DNA from: Moniliophthora roreri
Lineage: Eukaryota; Basidiomycota; Agaricomycetes; Agaricales; Marasmiaceae
Direction of reading: 5' to 3'
Length of the DNA: 64,000 bases
Assembly: GCA_001466705.2 (NCBI GenBank)
Contig: LATX02000057.1
Coordinates: 186,001 to 250,000, forward strand
The notes beneath the pieces are model-generated. The model had not been told where the DNA came from. It did not search any database and saw nothing but the letters and a program-made list of their open reading frames with translations. This document shows positions 46,663-57,595 of the stretch, piece by piece. Positions within the stretch are counted from its first letter, which is position 1, and every line of letters begins with the position of its first letter. Made by a program: the position numbers and the translations under genes.

Positions 46663-48103
46663 GAAGCTATCGTTTTTGCGTTTCAGTATAGGTGAGGGTT
46701 CAATGGGGGCAGGTGTCGAGAGAGAAGCCAATTATCGAAGATCTGACGACCGGCGGGAATAGAGTCTGTCAAGAGAAATCATTAGCAGAAAAAGCTAGGA
46801 TTCTACCTTGAACACTTACGGCCAGCACTTCGGTGGGTGAGGATGAAGAAATAAGCACAGACAGCGAAGGGATTTTCTACGGTTGTTGTGAGTTCCCGCT
46901 ACACAGCAAGCATGATGGTTGTCTTGTGCGTACCGGGAGTTTTGTTCGGTTCCTTCCAAGAATGTGATCATGATGTCAGCCAGTGCTTGTACCTGGAAAA
47001 GAGTAGACGTTGGATCTGACGGCGTGAAAGCCGACGCAAATTTCACTGAGAGCGGTATGCACCTTTCTATCTCTGTACGGTAGAACTGATCCTTTTTACT
47101 CTACTATCAAGTCCTTCTCTTGTAGCTCATTATGTCTTCACGGTGAGATCGAGCACTACCGCCAAAGAGCAAAGCACCTTTTATCTTGAATCTTCTCGTA
47201 GTAGCCATCTGAAGAGTTAGAATTAAATAAGCTCAAGTTGACAGATATCCAGGGAACAGAAAGCGAGATGCTGACCAACAGCAGTGGGTGATCAAGGTTC
47301 AAACGATGCCGGCGTTTCATCATATGACCGTGGATCATTGCCCTTCGAGTCACCCACTCCCTCGCCAGCCAGACCATTTTATTCTCTCAGTCGTGCTATC
47401 AGACTCTACATTGCTTCCCTCGCCAGCCAGACCATTTTATTCTCTCAGTCGTGCTATCAGACTCTACATTGCTACTTGATGTCTACAAGGCTTGTACATC
47501 CATCCTGCCTCGTCCATTCTCGACATTATCCGGCTCAGAGTCAACGCCCGCGGGCCCAATTTCTTTTTCCCCCTCCGCTCTCGTCGTTCCCGACGTTCTC
47601 GATCGCCTCCGTGGGCTCGATTCGCCCTCCAGACTCGGGCCCAAGGCCCCCCTCAGTCCGTGTCACTTGCTAAGTGGCTCCAATCGGCGGGAGCTGTTTG
47701 GCGACGCCTCCTCCCGGTCACACTGTGACATTCCGTCTTCTAGCCGTCACCAATAAACAACTCCCACTCCAGGCCACGGAATTTCAATCTTTAGTTACTG
47801 AAGAATTTCAGGAAGGAGTAACGTTAAGACAGTCAGGTTATCGTTGCACCGCCTAGCATCTGCAGGATTGGTCTGGCATTAGTAGCTACGAAGATACGAT
47901 CAGCATCACTTCCGTCGTTGAGCTGGAGAGACGTATTCTAGCCCCTTGTACTCCGATCTTCGCTGCTACCTGGGAGTACCCAAATGGCCAACGTACAACC
48001 TAAATCTGGCCATCGGTCTGGTAGGAGTGATCGCTAGTCGTCGCTTAAAATTGACCCTCGAGTTGTTGGATCTGTCTCATCCCCTCCTTGCCAGCATCTC
48101 TTG
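46663..48103. other. 1.4-kb region between gene D and the 48104 gene
   Basis: No supportable gene. A pyrimidine-rich stretch at about 47340-47660 on the plus strand keeps several frames open for 60-130 codons by composition alone. It includes the perfect 58-bp tandem duplication listed separately. It presumably holds the 5' regions of both flanking genes. Confidence 0.55.
47358..47473. repeat. Perfect tandem duplication, 2 x 58 bp
   Basis: Unit 47358-47415 begins TCCCTCGCCAGCCAGACC and is repeated without mismatch at 47416-47473. There is no third copy. The absence of any substitution indicates a recent duplication. Confidence 0.95.
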
Positions 48104-49011
48104 ATGGAACAAGTCGATGACCGTGACCCACGCATTATATATTCTGGTAACTGGGGACAGTGGGGATCCACTGACGAGTACAACAGTACTACGTCCTATA
48201 CTAAATCCGGGAATGCATCTTTCTCGTTTACTTTCAACGGTACGTAGTAGCTTATTCACTCAACATCGCTTATTCATAATTCCTACTCAAGGGACGTACA
48301 TTGCTGTATACGGAACTCTGAACAACAAAGGCACTAGAGACTCCTTCACCATATTCACACTCGACAACGTCGTTCATTCCATTTTTGCATCCCAACGCAC
48401 TCACAGAACGGTGAACCAGGTGATGTATTCCTCGCCTGAGTTCACGAACGGAGAACATAACTTGCTCGTACGGAACTTGGTCGAACAAGGGATGACCTAT
48501 ATTGATTATCTCCAAGTTCGTCCCAACGGCTCAAAGCTAGCGGTTCTTCCTCCGTCTGACACTCTAAACCTCACCTCGTCATCTCCGACGCCTGCGCAAT
48601 CTTGTCCGTTGGCTCCATTACCATCTTCCATCGTCATTGCGACTACCGTGACTGCCACAATTGGCATGACTATTAGCCCCACTAGTCGTCCCTCTGCACT
48701 CCAAAATGTGTCGCCTAGCGCGGCTGCCGGAATAGGCGTTGCAGGGACATTGGGCTTTGTCGCATGTGTTATTCTCGCGCAATGGATCATGAATCGGAGA
48801 GGCACAGAGAAAAGAGATGAATTACAGAACAATATGTCTCCTACTCGTACGTCCCTTCCACTGAATCTTTCTGAGATTTTCCTTGTTGAGACGTTACCAT
48901 TACGCAGCGTTTCTATTATCGGCCTCAAAGTCAACTTTGGCAACCGGAGGACCGTCTGGCCGCCGTAATACTCGCAAGAATGGCATCAATCCTCCTTCAT
49001 ACCGGCCTTGA
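48104..49011 (+). CDS. Single-pass membrane protein with carbohydrate-binding-like outer domain and PPxY tail
   Basis: Exons 48104-48239, 48292-48846, 48908-49011; 264 aa. The outer domain reads VDDRDPRIIYSGNWGQWGST, NASFSFTFNGTYIAVYGTLN, a variable middle, HNLLVRNLVEQG and a closing YIDYLQVRPNGSKL. This order (D-x-R-I-x-Y-S-G-x-W, F-x-G-T-x-I-x-V-x-G and a final beta strand) is a jelly-roll, galactose-binding-like pattern common in Agaricomycete membrane proteins of unknown function. A Thr/Ser/Pro stalk follows, then the helix AAAGIGVAGTLGFVACVILA with a basic flank NRRGTEKR. The tail ends INPPSYRP, an exact PPxY motif. A decayed copy lies at 42745-43300. The N-terminus lacks a cleavable signal, as is frequent in this family. 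Role as a wall or sugar sensor is inference. Confidence 0.8.
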
Positions 49012-49896
49012 TAGTATTTCTCATGTTGGGATGTATGTACCCGTGATCACTTCTTTTTGCGAATGGAATTTAGAAGACACGCACATGTCACCGAGAGCCA
49101 CATAAACCGATTCTCTTGTATACTACGCCGTATTCCCAAAGTTCGGACGCACCCAAAACCTGAGCGCCGGCGGCAATATCAAGACTCAGGCTGACAAGTG
49201 CACAAGGGAAGGACGAGCAGGCATGGTGTCCAATTGATCAGTGACGAAAGCATCAGGCAGAAGTCTAGTGCCAATCAACCTGGGCATCGGTTTCATCTAT
49301 TCTCCGTACTCGTTCAGGCTAATCGCTGGTCCCGTTCTCGACAACTGTATCCCTAAAACTTTGACGTCTTACCGGCCCGGAGAACCTTCTAGCACTCGGA
49401 ATTTGGCTCCGTCAAAGAATACCTGAGCTGTTTTTCTGGGGCGTACGTATTGTGAACTGAGTAAATGTTGCGAGGAACCATGACAAGGCATGGCAAAGGA
49501 CCTATACATAATGAGAACTCGTTCAAGAAAGTCAAAAGTAGGAATCTGCGCTCATAATTATACAGATGTGGTCCCATTGAGTCTCACCGTATTGGACTGT
49601 TGGACATGCGGATTCGTGCGGCATCAAAAGAATCCGCCGGTTGAAGTCGTGAGGCCAATGTTCTAGTCCTCCCTGTATTCCACGAAGTTGAAGGTAGTTG
49701 AGGAAAATGTGGCAGATGGACGCAAGAAGCAGATTCGCTTGCCTATCCTCTGATAATTAGCCTTCGCTGCTCGCAAGTTCGGACCTCTTCGCCTTCAGCT
49801 AAAATAGTTCCTTCTAACTCTACGCAACACCAAGGATGAGGTATACGAAATCGGATTGCGACTAGGTAGCTAGCTACAGTAGTGTTAAATGTACGT
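49012..49896. other. Intergenic region, nothing recognised
   Basis: About 880 bp between convergent genes; no coding sequence supported. Confidence 0.55.
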
Positions 49897-51287
49897 CTAA
49901 AACCATCCTCCAAGGAAATTCTTGAACCGTCCTTTCGCTCCATCTCCCTCCTTCTCTGACACCTCATTTGCCTTCTTCTCAGGCTCTAATGCAGCCTCTT
50001 CCTTCATCTCCATACCAGCATCAGCCTCAAAAAGCGGTTGTGACATTTTGTGCTGGGTTTTAGTTTTCTTGACCTGGGCTTTTGGTTTGGGCTTGCGCAA
50101 TGACTCAAGCATATCGTTAGCACTCTTGAGCTGTGCGGCTGCTAGAGCTGCTTCGATTGCTGGGTCTACGGGAGGTGGTTGGAGTCTGGATGGTTTGGGT
50201 TTGGATTCGGGTTCGGGTGCTGGAGGTGTCTGTACTTCAGGTTGAGTCGTAGCTTCTGCTTCAATGACGTGCTGCGGTTGTAGTAGTGTATCATCCGCAA
50301 CGAGAGGCTCCCAATCGTCGATTTCTTCCTCGATTTGTTCATCCGTTCCAACCGGTGGTTCTACCACTTCCTGGCCGTGAAACGAAGCAGGTTCGTCCGA
50401 CTCTAGGGGATTAATCAGGTCTGGATATCTCCTCTGAAGCATTCCAACCCTTCTTCGAACGACGGCTCGCATTCTCGGGTGGTCTATGTCGGGAGTGTTA
50501 AGAGGTGTATTGGGTGGAAGAGGTTTGATGGAAGCAAAGCCGTGCCACTTGACGAGAGCACGAGATGCGCGTATTGAGAGGGGCTGGCTTTGACTTTTGT
50601 ATACGGTTTCGTGTTCCGCTATGTGGGCGTATGATGAGGAAGAGGTAAAGAGAAGATACGATGAAGCGTACCGGAACATTCCGAAATGGTAATGATGATA
50701 CCTTCCGAGTCCGTTGCTGTTGCCTTGGTTGAAACAGTTTGAGTTTCGGAATGAGGAGTAAAAGTAAAATCGGGATCGAGTTTTTGGGATTGGAGGAAAG
50801 GCTGGATGTCGTTTAGCCCGAGGTTGAGACGTGATACGGAAGGTGGAGAAGGGATTTTGAATGACCCTTTGGATGCCAGTGCACGCGCCACGGATTCTGT
50901 TTCACGGAATCGAACGAGGATCCAATTGCCTGAGGCGTGTTCGTCCTGTGTACGAGTGTCGGTTAGTGAGTGAAAAGAAAGGTCACGACCACGAACTTTG
51001 GAAGGAGAAAATTCATCTACCCTCCCAAAAGCTTTCTCTAAATGCTGCACAATCGTGAGGGCGTCAAGAGGTCCACGCATGTTCTCCCATGTCCGGACGA
51101 AAATGCTTCGTTGGGAACGACCGTCAGCGGGGGTTCGGCGGACTGGTTTGCCGCGGAATAGTTGGCGTACTGGTATAGACTCGTCAATGGGTTCTTTAGC
51201 TTCTTGGACTGCCGCCGCCGCCGTTGCTGCTGAGGAATTCCAGCGCAAGCATCGCGCTTTTGGGGACCTCGGAAGAGAGCGAAGCAT
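49897..51287 (-). CDS. Mitochondrial RRM-like protein, uncharacterised
   Basis: Exons 51287-50672 and 50618-49897 (53-nt intron) give 445 aa. The N-terminus MLRSLPRSPKARCLRWNSSA is rich in Arg and Ser without acids, a typical mitochondrial presequence. Residues about 60-155 look like an RNA-recognition fold: SIFVRTWENMRGPLDALTIV, a helix QHLEKAFGRVDEF, and a second strand NWILVRFRETESVARALASK. A middle region contains RALVKWHGFASIKPLPPNTP and a basic HPRMRAVVRRRVGMLQRRYP. The C-terminal third is acidic, Pro-rich and probably disordered, ending KGRFKNFLGGWF. Such proteins occur across Agaricomycetes without a function assigned; a role in mitochondrial RNA or ribosome biology is inference. It shares a 48-bp divergent promoter with the next gene. 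Confidence 0.75.
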
Positions 51288-51335
51288 GAAAGAGGCGGGA
51301 TTACCAAATTGGGATTTGAAATTTTTTCCTTCTAA
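51288..51335. promoter_or_regulatory. 48-bp divergent promoter between two mitochondrial-type genes
   Basis: Start codons at 51287 (minus) and 51336 (plus) are separated by only 48 bp, rich in T/A (GGATTTGAAATTTTTTCC). The core promoter elements must therefore overlap, or each transcript starts within the other's coding region. Confidence 0.6.
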
Positions 51336-51921
51336 ATGTCAACTTCGAGCAAGTACCGACAAACTCTGAGTAGCATATCTGCTCGTACTGGAACACCTTT
51401 GCCTTCATTGATTGTATCTTTTGGGATTTTACATGAAATCACGGCGATTGCACCTCTTGTTGGTATTTTCTACGGGGCCAAAGCACTTGGGCTTGGAGAA
51501 CAATTGGTTACTGCTGTAATCAAGGACACGCCGGAAGACTCGGATACATCGACTGCACTGGCGTGGATGAAATTCAAGGGCAAAGAATGGATCAAAGAGG
51601 GCGAAAATCGGGTGGAGAGGGTTGGTAGGCGGTATGGGTGGTTCGGATATGGGAAGCGGGTACCAGGACAAGGCGACGAGTCGACCGCTCGTCCTTATGC
51701 TCCTGGTCACATTGCAGGAGATGTGGCCAACGCTGTAGTGGCATATGGGGCAACAAAGGTGCTGTCTTTGGACTCTAGGAATGTTTTACTTGATTCTAAT
51801 CCTTCGGCAGGCTCTCTTACCTCTACGAATCGGCCTTTCATTGTATCTTTCCCCCGCGTTTTCACGGGCAGTGGTTGAACCTGTCCGACGATTTATTGTA
51901 CGACCATTTAAACGCAGTTGA
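51336..51921 (+). CDS. Small hydrophobic protein, probably mitochondrial, of a conserved fungal family
   Basis: Exons 51336-51758 and 51811-51921 give 177 aa. It opens MSTSSKYRQTLSSISARTGT and PLPSLIVSFGILHEITAIAP, then LVGIFYGAKALGLGEQLV, a helical charged segment (KGKEWIKEGENRVERVGRRYGWFGYG), and a second conserved block HIAGDVANAVVAYGATKALLPLRIG ending YLSPAFSRAVVEPVRRFI. These blocks recur in uncharacterised fungal proteins; some resemble the FAM210/DUF1279 group, which I would only suggest. Two amphipathic or membrane helices are likely. The intron matters: read through, the frame would end in unrelated residues, whereas splicing gives the conserved C-terminus. Divergent, close arrangement with a mitochondrial-type gene agrees with a mitochondrial role (inference). 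Confidence 0.75.
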
Positions 51922-52548
51922 GTCGGACTTGTTGGAACTCCGGAGGCGTGGTCAGTCCAGAGTGTGTATACGGTATCTTTAGGCCGCCGTCGGTACCCAC
52001 TGCAAATTCAAGCCGAAAAAATACTGCAAAATTCCTGCAAAAAGCAGCTTTACTACTGTGACTGACCTCCAGCAATCATCCACGTAGTCTCACCGCAGTC
52101 GGCCGTGTGAACGTCTCTCAAGGCTCAAGGCTCAAGGAACCAACAGTGGAGCTCGACACTGCGGCAAGCGGCAGAGTGACCAACGACATCATAGCCCCAA
52201 AGGTCAGAGAGGACGGCAAAGGACTAGTCTATAATTTGTATTGTATTGTATTGTACAATATGTATATACTTTTTGTTGAAACGTTTTGGAAATTTGGACC
52301 GTTTGATGTTACCAAATCAAGGTATTGCACGGTCTTTGACCTGTCTTTGACCCCCATTTTCCCAGGTACTTACCTTTAGGTTTTCCTTCTCCCTTGCCAT
52401 TCTTTCTACCAGCTAGGGAACCCTTGCGTTGTTCTCATCTCCATAATTTACATTCAAGCTGCCAGGCCATTCATCGCCTGCTCCAACAACATAGCGCACC
52501 CACCCTGCCCTTCCTTACACAACAACATCATTAGCAACAACACTCGTC
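51922..52548. other. Promoter region of the CSC1-type gene
   Basis: About 630 bp. It contains a short TTGTA-type repeat (TTGTATTGTATTGTATTGTA, about 52236-52255) and pyrimidine-rich sequence ahead of the ATG. No gene seen. Confidence 0.55.
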
Positions 52549-55500
52549 ATGTCCGAACCAGGTCTTGAGGACGTTTTGAACACAGAGTCTAGGACGCTGG
52601 CGCCCAAGGCTGTCGGTTCTCAAGTCATATTAATGAGCATCGTTTCGGTAAGCCTACTCCACTTGTCAATTCAGTCAAGCATTCTCACCCGGTTCTAGGC
52701 AGTGACCGTATTGGTGTTCAACTTTCTTCGTCCAAAAAATAAGGTGCGTTCAATTTAATCTTCTGTTTTACTAGGGTCCTCGCTAACATCCCTGTAGATC
52801 ATCTACGAGCCCAAAGTCAAATACCACGAGGGCGATAAACCACCACCTCCAATATCCGACTCTTTACTTGGTTGGCTCCCTCCCCTCATACGAACCAAAG
52901 AACCCGAACTTCTCGACAAAATCGGTCTCGATGCCGTCACATTCCTCCGTTTCAATCGTCTCATACGATGGCTTTTCACCGGAATTACCATTCTCACCTG
53001 TGGCATCCTCATTCCCGTCAACGTCGTGTACAATCTCAGGGACGTGAACAAGGAGAACCGCGATATCCTGAGCATGCTCACGATTCGGGATCTTGGTGGA
53101 GACATACTATACATCCATGTCGCAGTGACGTATCTCATCACATTCCTCATCATCGGTATTGTCTATATCCATTGGAAGAAGATGGTCGCACTCAGGCTCG
53201 CGTGGTTCCGCTCGCCAGAGTACATGCAGAGTTTCTACGCACGGACGTTGGCAATTAGGGAAGTGCCCAAAAAGTATCAGAGTGACGAGGGATTGAGGCA
53301 GATATTCGAGAGTACAAAGGTGCCGTATCCGACCACGTCTGTGCATATTGGTAGAAAGGTCGGGAGGTTACCAGAGTTGATCGATTATCATAATGAAACT
53401 GTTCGGGAGTTGGAGCAGCATTTGGTCAAGTATCTCAAGGGTGGAAGGGTTGGAAAGAAGAGGCCTACGATTAGGCTTAGGAGTACGTGTGGATGCGGAG
53501 GGACAAAGAGGGATGCGATTGAGTATTACACGTAGGTCTCGGTCTGACTTTTTACATCTTTTTTGTTTTTGACGCCTGCTTTCCAGCGAAAAGCTCAAAC
53601 GCACAGAAGCCGCGATCGAAGAATACCGCAACCAAATCGATACTCGCAAGGCAGAAAACTATGGTTTCGCTAGTATGGCTGCAGTGCCTTATGCACACAT
53701 TGCAGCAAGACTGCTTGAAGGCAAACATCCCAAAGGCACGGATATTACGTTGGCACCTAATCCCAAAGATATCGTGAGTATACACATCATCTCATCTCCT
53801 CGTTTTGATGTTGATGTTGTTCCATATTTGCGATAGATCTGGGAAAACATGAACAAAACCCCCGGCGAGCTGAACGGCAAACGCACGATTGGATTCGTCT
53901 GGCTTGTTCTTGTGTGCTTTTTTAATACAGTTCCGTTGCTGATTATTGCGGCACTGGCAAACTTGAATCAGGTACGTGTTCCCTGCGTGCTCCTTTGTTG
54001 TCGTCACGGAACCTCATTTGAACACGGTAATAGATCAAGGACATCAAAACGTTCCATTTCTTGCAAGGATGGGCCGACAGTTCGCCCAACTCGTTTGCGT
54101 TTATTTCTGGTGTGTTGCCACCTGCGGTGTCTGCGCTGTTTGGGTATTTCTTGCCGATTGTTATGAGGTGGTTGAGTCAGGTTGGTTTGGCGTTCCTCTT
54201 TCAGCTTGGGATACAAGAGGCTAATAGAACTGGATGCTTAGTTCATGGGATCCTTGACACAGTCAAAGCTCGACAGACAAGTCGTGGCGAGATATTTTGC
54301 GTTCTTGGTCATCAGTCAGCTGATCGTCTTCACGTTGATCGGTGTTATTTTCAGTAAGTATGGCCGGTATCTGCGCTTGTTGTATCGCACTCAGAATTCT
54401 TACTTGGTAGATTCGGTGCGAGAGATCATCAAGCAAGTCGGGAATAAGAGTTTCAAGGAGATTATGGATAATTTGGATAGTACGTCTGCTTTCTTGTCCC
54501 CATTTTATGTGAAGTCTTATTCATAGTATAGGTCTACCGGATACTATTAACAGGACGTACATTGATCAATCGTCCTATTGGTTGACGTTCTTCCCAATGA
54601 GAGGTTTCCTGGTGGTGTTTGATTTGGCACAGATTGTTAACCTTGTGTGGATCTTTTTCAAAACAAGGCTGTTCGGTCGTACACCAAGAGATATTCGGTG
54701 AGTCTTTTGCTCCCTCCGCTCTTACACCGCGTCTTAACGACATCGTGCAGTGAGTGGACTCAGCCTCCCGAATTCCAGTATGCAATCTATTAGTGAGTTC
54801 TATCTTCTCCATCATATTCAGTGATATTGATGCACGTTCGTTTAGTTCGAATATCGTAAGTGGACACGCAGCTCATATGGGAACGTGATATTGATTATGG
54901 CCGTGTAGTTGTTCATGGCAAGTGTTGGCCTGGTGTTCGCACCTCTCGCGCCCCTTGTTGCTTTGGCAGCCGCCATCGTGTTCTGGATGGGCTCCTGGGT
55001 GCACAAGTACCAGTTGATGTTTGTGTTTGTCACGAAGGTTGAAACTGGTGGTGTAAGTAATTTTTGCCATCTTGAGTCATGATCCCGTTTTATCCCGTTT
55101 TATCCCGTTCTACAGCGTCTATGGAACGTCGTGATCAATCGTTTACTCTTTTGTGTTGTGCTGATGCAGGCTCTAATGGTTCTCAGTATGTCCTCTTCCT
55201 TAATCCTCAAGCTAAGATTAGCATGCTGACCAGACATCCTCCAATAGCCATCGGCCTTCAATACGGTTTCAAACACCTCCAATGGATATCTACCATTCCA
55301 CCCATCTTCATCGTTGCTCTCTTCAAAGTCTACATCAACCGTACATTTGTGTCCAAATTCACCTACTACGTCCCTAGCGAAGAGGAAATCCGTCTTGCCA
55401 AAGTCCATTCAGAGCGTGCGGATAACAAGGGTAACAGGCTCGAGAAGCGATTTGGGCACCCTGCACTTCATGCAGAATTGTTTACGCCGATGTTGCATGC

Positions 55501-56450
55501 CAAGATGATGCCGCTTTTGAGTCAGGTGTATAAAGGCAAGGTTGGGAAGGATGAAGCGCAGATTAAGGAGTATGGTGGACAAAAGATGGAGGCACAGGTT
55601 GTGGAAGGAGGGATTAGGATTGCTGCGATTGAACAGGTGAGTTGCGGGTTCGACCATGATATAATAGATGGTTTTACTGATGGTCCTTCAGCGCGATCTT
55701 GAATATGACCCTGCATTATACCGACGTGATCGTGGCGAGCTAGATTGGGATGCCCGATCGATTGCCTCGACGGCGTATTTCAATGACGCAGCTTCAACGA
55801 TGCAATTTGGTGGACCCGGAGGAAGTACACCCAATTTGCTGGGGTACGATAAGTATCTCGCTGCTGGACCTGGTCACCACTATGGTCCGTCCACGGAGAA
55901 CTTTGAACTTGCAAGAATGGATTCGCAACAGGAGCCCCTTCTTGGTAATCCACAACTATACCAGAATCCGTCAGGATATGCTTCGAGACCTTCGTTACCT
56001 GCTTCGCCCGCAATGTCATACCAGGATCCTTCTAGCGAGGGCTTTGCGAGACAAGCGCCGATACATCGACCACACGATCCGTACGGACAAGATTATTCGC
56101 GGAGTCAGACTCCTGCACATGCGCAAATGATAAGTGGGAGCTCGAGCCCAGGCCCGGTGCAGATGATGCGGACGACTAGTCCTGGGCCGATGAATGCGAT
56201 GCGGAGTCAGAGTCCTGGACCAACGAATATGATGGGCGGCGGTTATCCAGACTCCCCAAGAGGCGGCAATCCGATGCAGTACCCCCCTCAGCCTTCACGG
56301 CAGTACTCGTATGATGCATACGCCCAGCATTCACAGTATCCTTCACAAGCATCACAACACCAAACCCAACAACAACAACAATTTTACCAGCATAGCAATC
56401 CTTCGCAATCTGGTAACATGGCTGGTAGAGGTACATATAGAGGTTATTAG
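52549..56450 (+). CDS. CSC1: CSC1/OSCA/TMEM63-type calcium-permeable channel
   Basis: Osmosensitive cation channel family (RSN1/PHM7 domains), plasma or internal membrane. Fifteen exons: 52549-52647, 52699-52743, 52798-53531, 53587-53773, 53837-53971, 54034-54180, 54242-54353, 54411-54479, 54532-54697, 54751-54792, 54846-54855, 54909-55052, 55116-55185, 55248-55636, 55692-56450; 1,035 aa. N-terminal helices (SQVILMSIVSAVTVLVFNFL, WLFTGITILTCGILIPVNVV, YLITFLIIGIVYIHWKK) precede the cytosolic PHM7 domain with REVPKKYQSDEGLRQIFEST. The channel core follows: TIGFVWLVLVCFFNTVPLL, SFAFISGVLPPAVSALFGYF, RYFAFLVISQLIVFTLIGVI, MASVGLVFAPLAPLVALAAA and LLFCVVLMQALMVLTIGLQY. The C-terminal 250 residues are Pro/Gln/Ser/Met-rich and disordered, likely regulatory. 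Exon 11 is only 10 nt. All phases fit and no lesion is seen. Confidence 0.93.
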
Positions 56451-57595
56451 GGTATATTAGTTTTTGAATAATCGTTGGTCGCCGATCATGGATAGGTTCT
56501 TGTCGATCTTGTTTTTTTATTGCTGTCATTGATATTTTGACACTTCTTGCATAGTGTTGTACTATTCTTCCCCCCTACCTATCCTACCCTCCTATGCTCG
56601 CGCCCCTTCCCCTCCCCCTATCCTGCTTTAGCCTCATCACCTCTCCGCCGCCATTTTGCGTTGGCATTCGCATTGGTTGTTCATGGTTGGAAAAAAGTCC
56701 CGTTTCCATTGGGCATCTAGTCGTTGAACATTTTTTTTCATGGACCTAGTATCAACCTCACGCTCACGAATATGCCAATTTGTAACGGACTACATAGTCA
56801 ATATCAATGAAACTTAGCGTAGCATATAGTTTTCAATCCATTCCTTCAAGAACAATGACACGACACCATGCATCAAGGGGCTCCACCAAAAAAAAAAAGC
56901 ACCTTATGTCGGATTTCTCTGACAAGGCATTCGGAGGGACCCTACCTACTTATGTAATTATTCTCACGCACCATATATAGCAATTATCCACGTGAGGTAT
57001 ACTACGCCTTCATTCCTAAGACTTCTTCACTTCCAAGGCTGTGAACATGTTTCACACTTCCAATTCCTCAGCTTGTAATCAAGTTTGATACATGGAGAGA
57101 TGGTACAGTAAGAGGACCAATAGACAAGCAGTAAGGATGGAGGCCTGTAGACAGTATTATTAGTAGCATAAGTAGATGTCGACACCGCACCATTTTTCTT
57201 GACTGGCTATCCTGTTCGGTGAACAAATCAGAGGCTGTTGCCAGACACGACCAAAGTCTCTCGTAAACTCAATAGGCCATTCAGAGCCGCTAAAACTACC
57301 TCAGAAACAGCAAAATCCGAGCAAAATCTAGCCCAAAAACCACTGATATTAGAGTGTCAAAAAATTTTTTAAGCTTGTCCAAGGGACCCTACCTAACCCC
57401 AGGTCAGGGTTTCAATCTGGCGGAGCCCCTTGCCATGCGTGCGAAAAATTTTGTTTGATTAACAGCGTGACGTGAGGTGGTGTGACAGTCGCGTCGCGGT
57501 CTCTTTCCTTCATCATCGGTATATACCCTCTAAACTCTCCTCGCCCTTTACGACAGAACGACAGGCACCTCTGAGTGCACTATAACTAGCTTCGA
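56451..57595. other. Intergenic region between CSC1 and POL2
   Basis: About 1.1 kb with no coding sequence. AGGGACCCTACCTA occurs twice in the same orientation (56935-56948 and 57382-57395). A TATATA at 57520-57525 lies about 70 bp before the POL2 start. Confidence 0.6.
57520..57525 (+). promoter_or_regulatory. TATA-like element of POL2
   Basis: TATATA, 71 bp upstream of the ATG at 57596. Confidence 0.4.

Noticed and set aside
46421..46731. Start of gene D at 46731
   Set aside because: The codon there is TTG, not ATG, and a stop lies directly upstream. The first in-frame ATG is 46662; a missing 5' exon remains possible.
47284..47856. Several overlapping open frames of 60-130 codons
   Set aside because: The region is pyrimidine-rich and contains a tandem duplication; the frames are compositional and have no domain.
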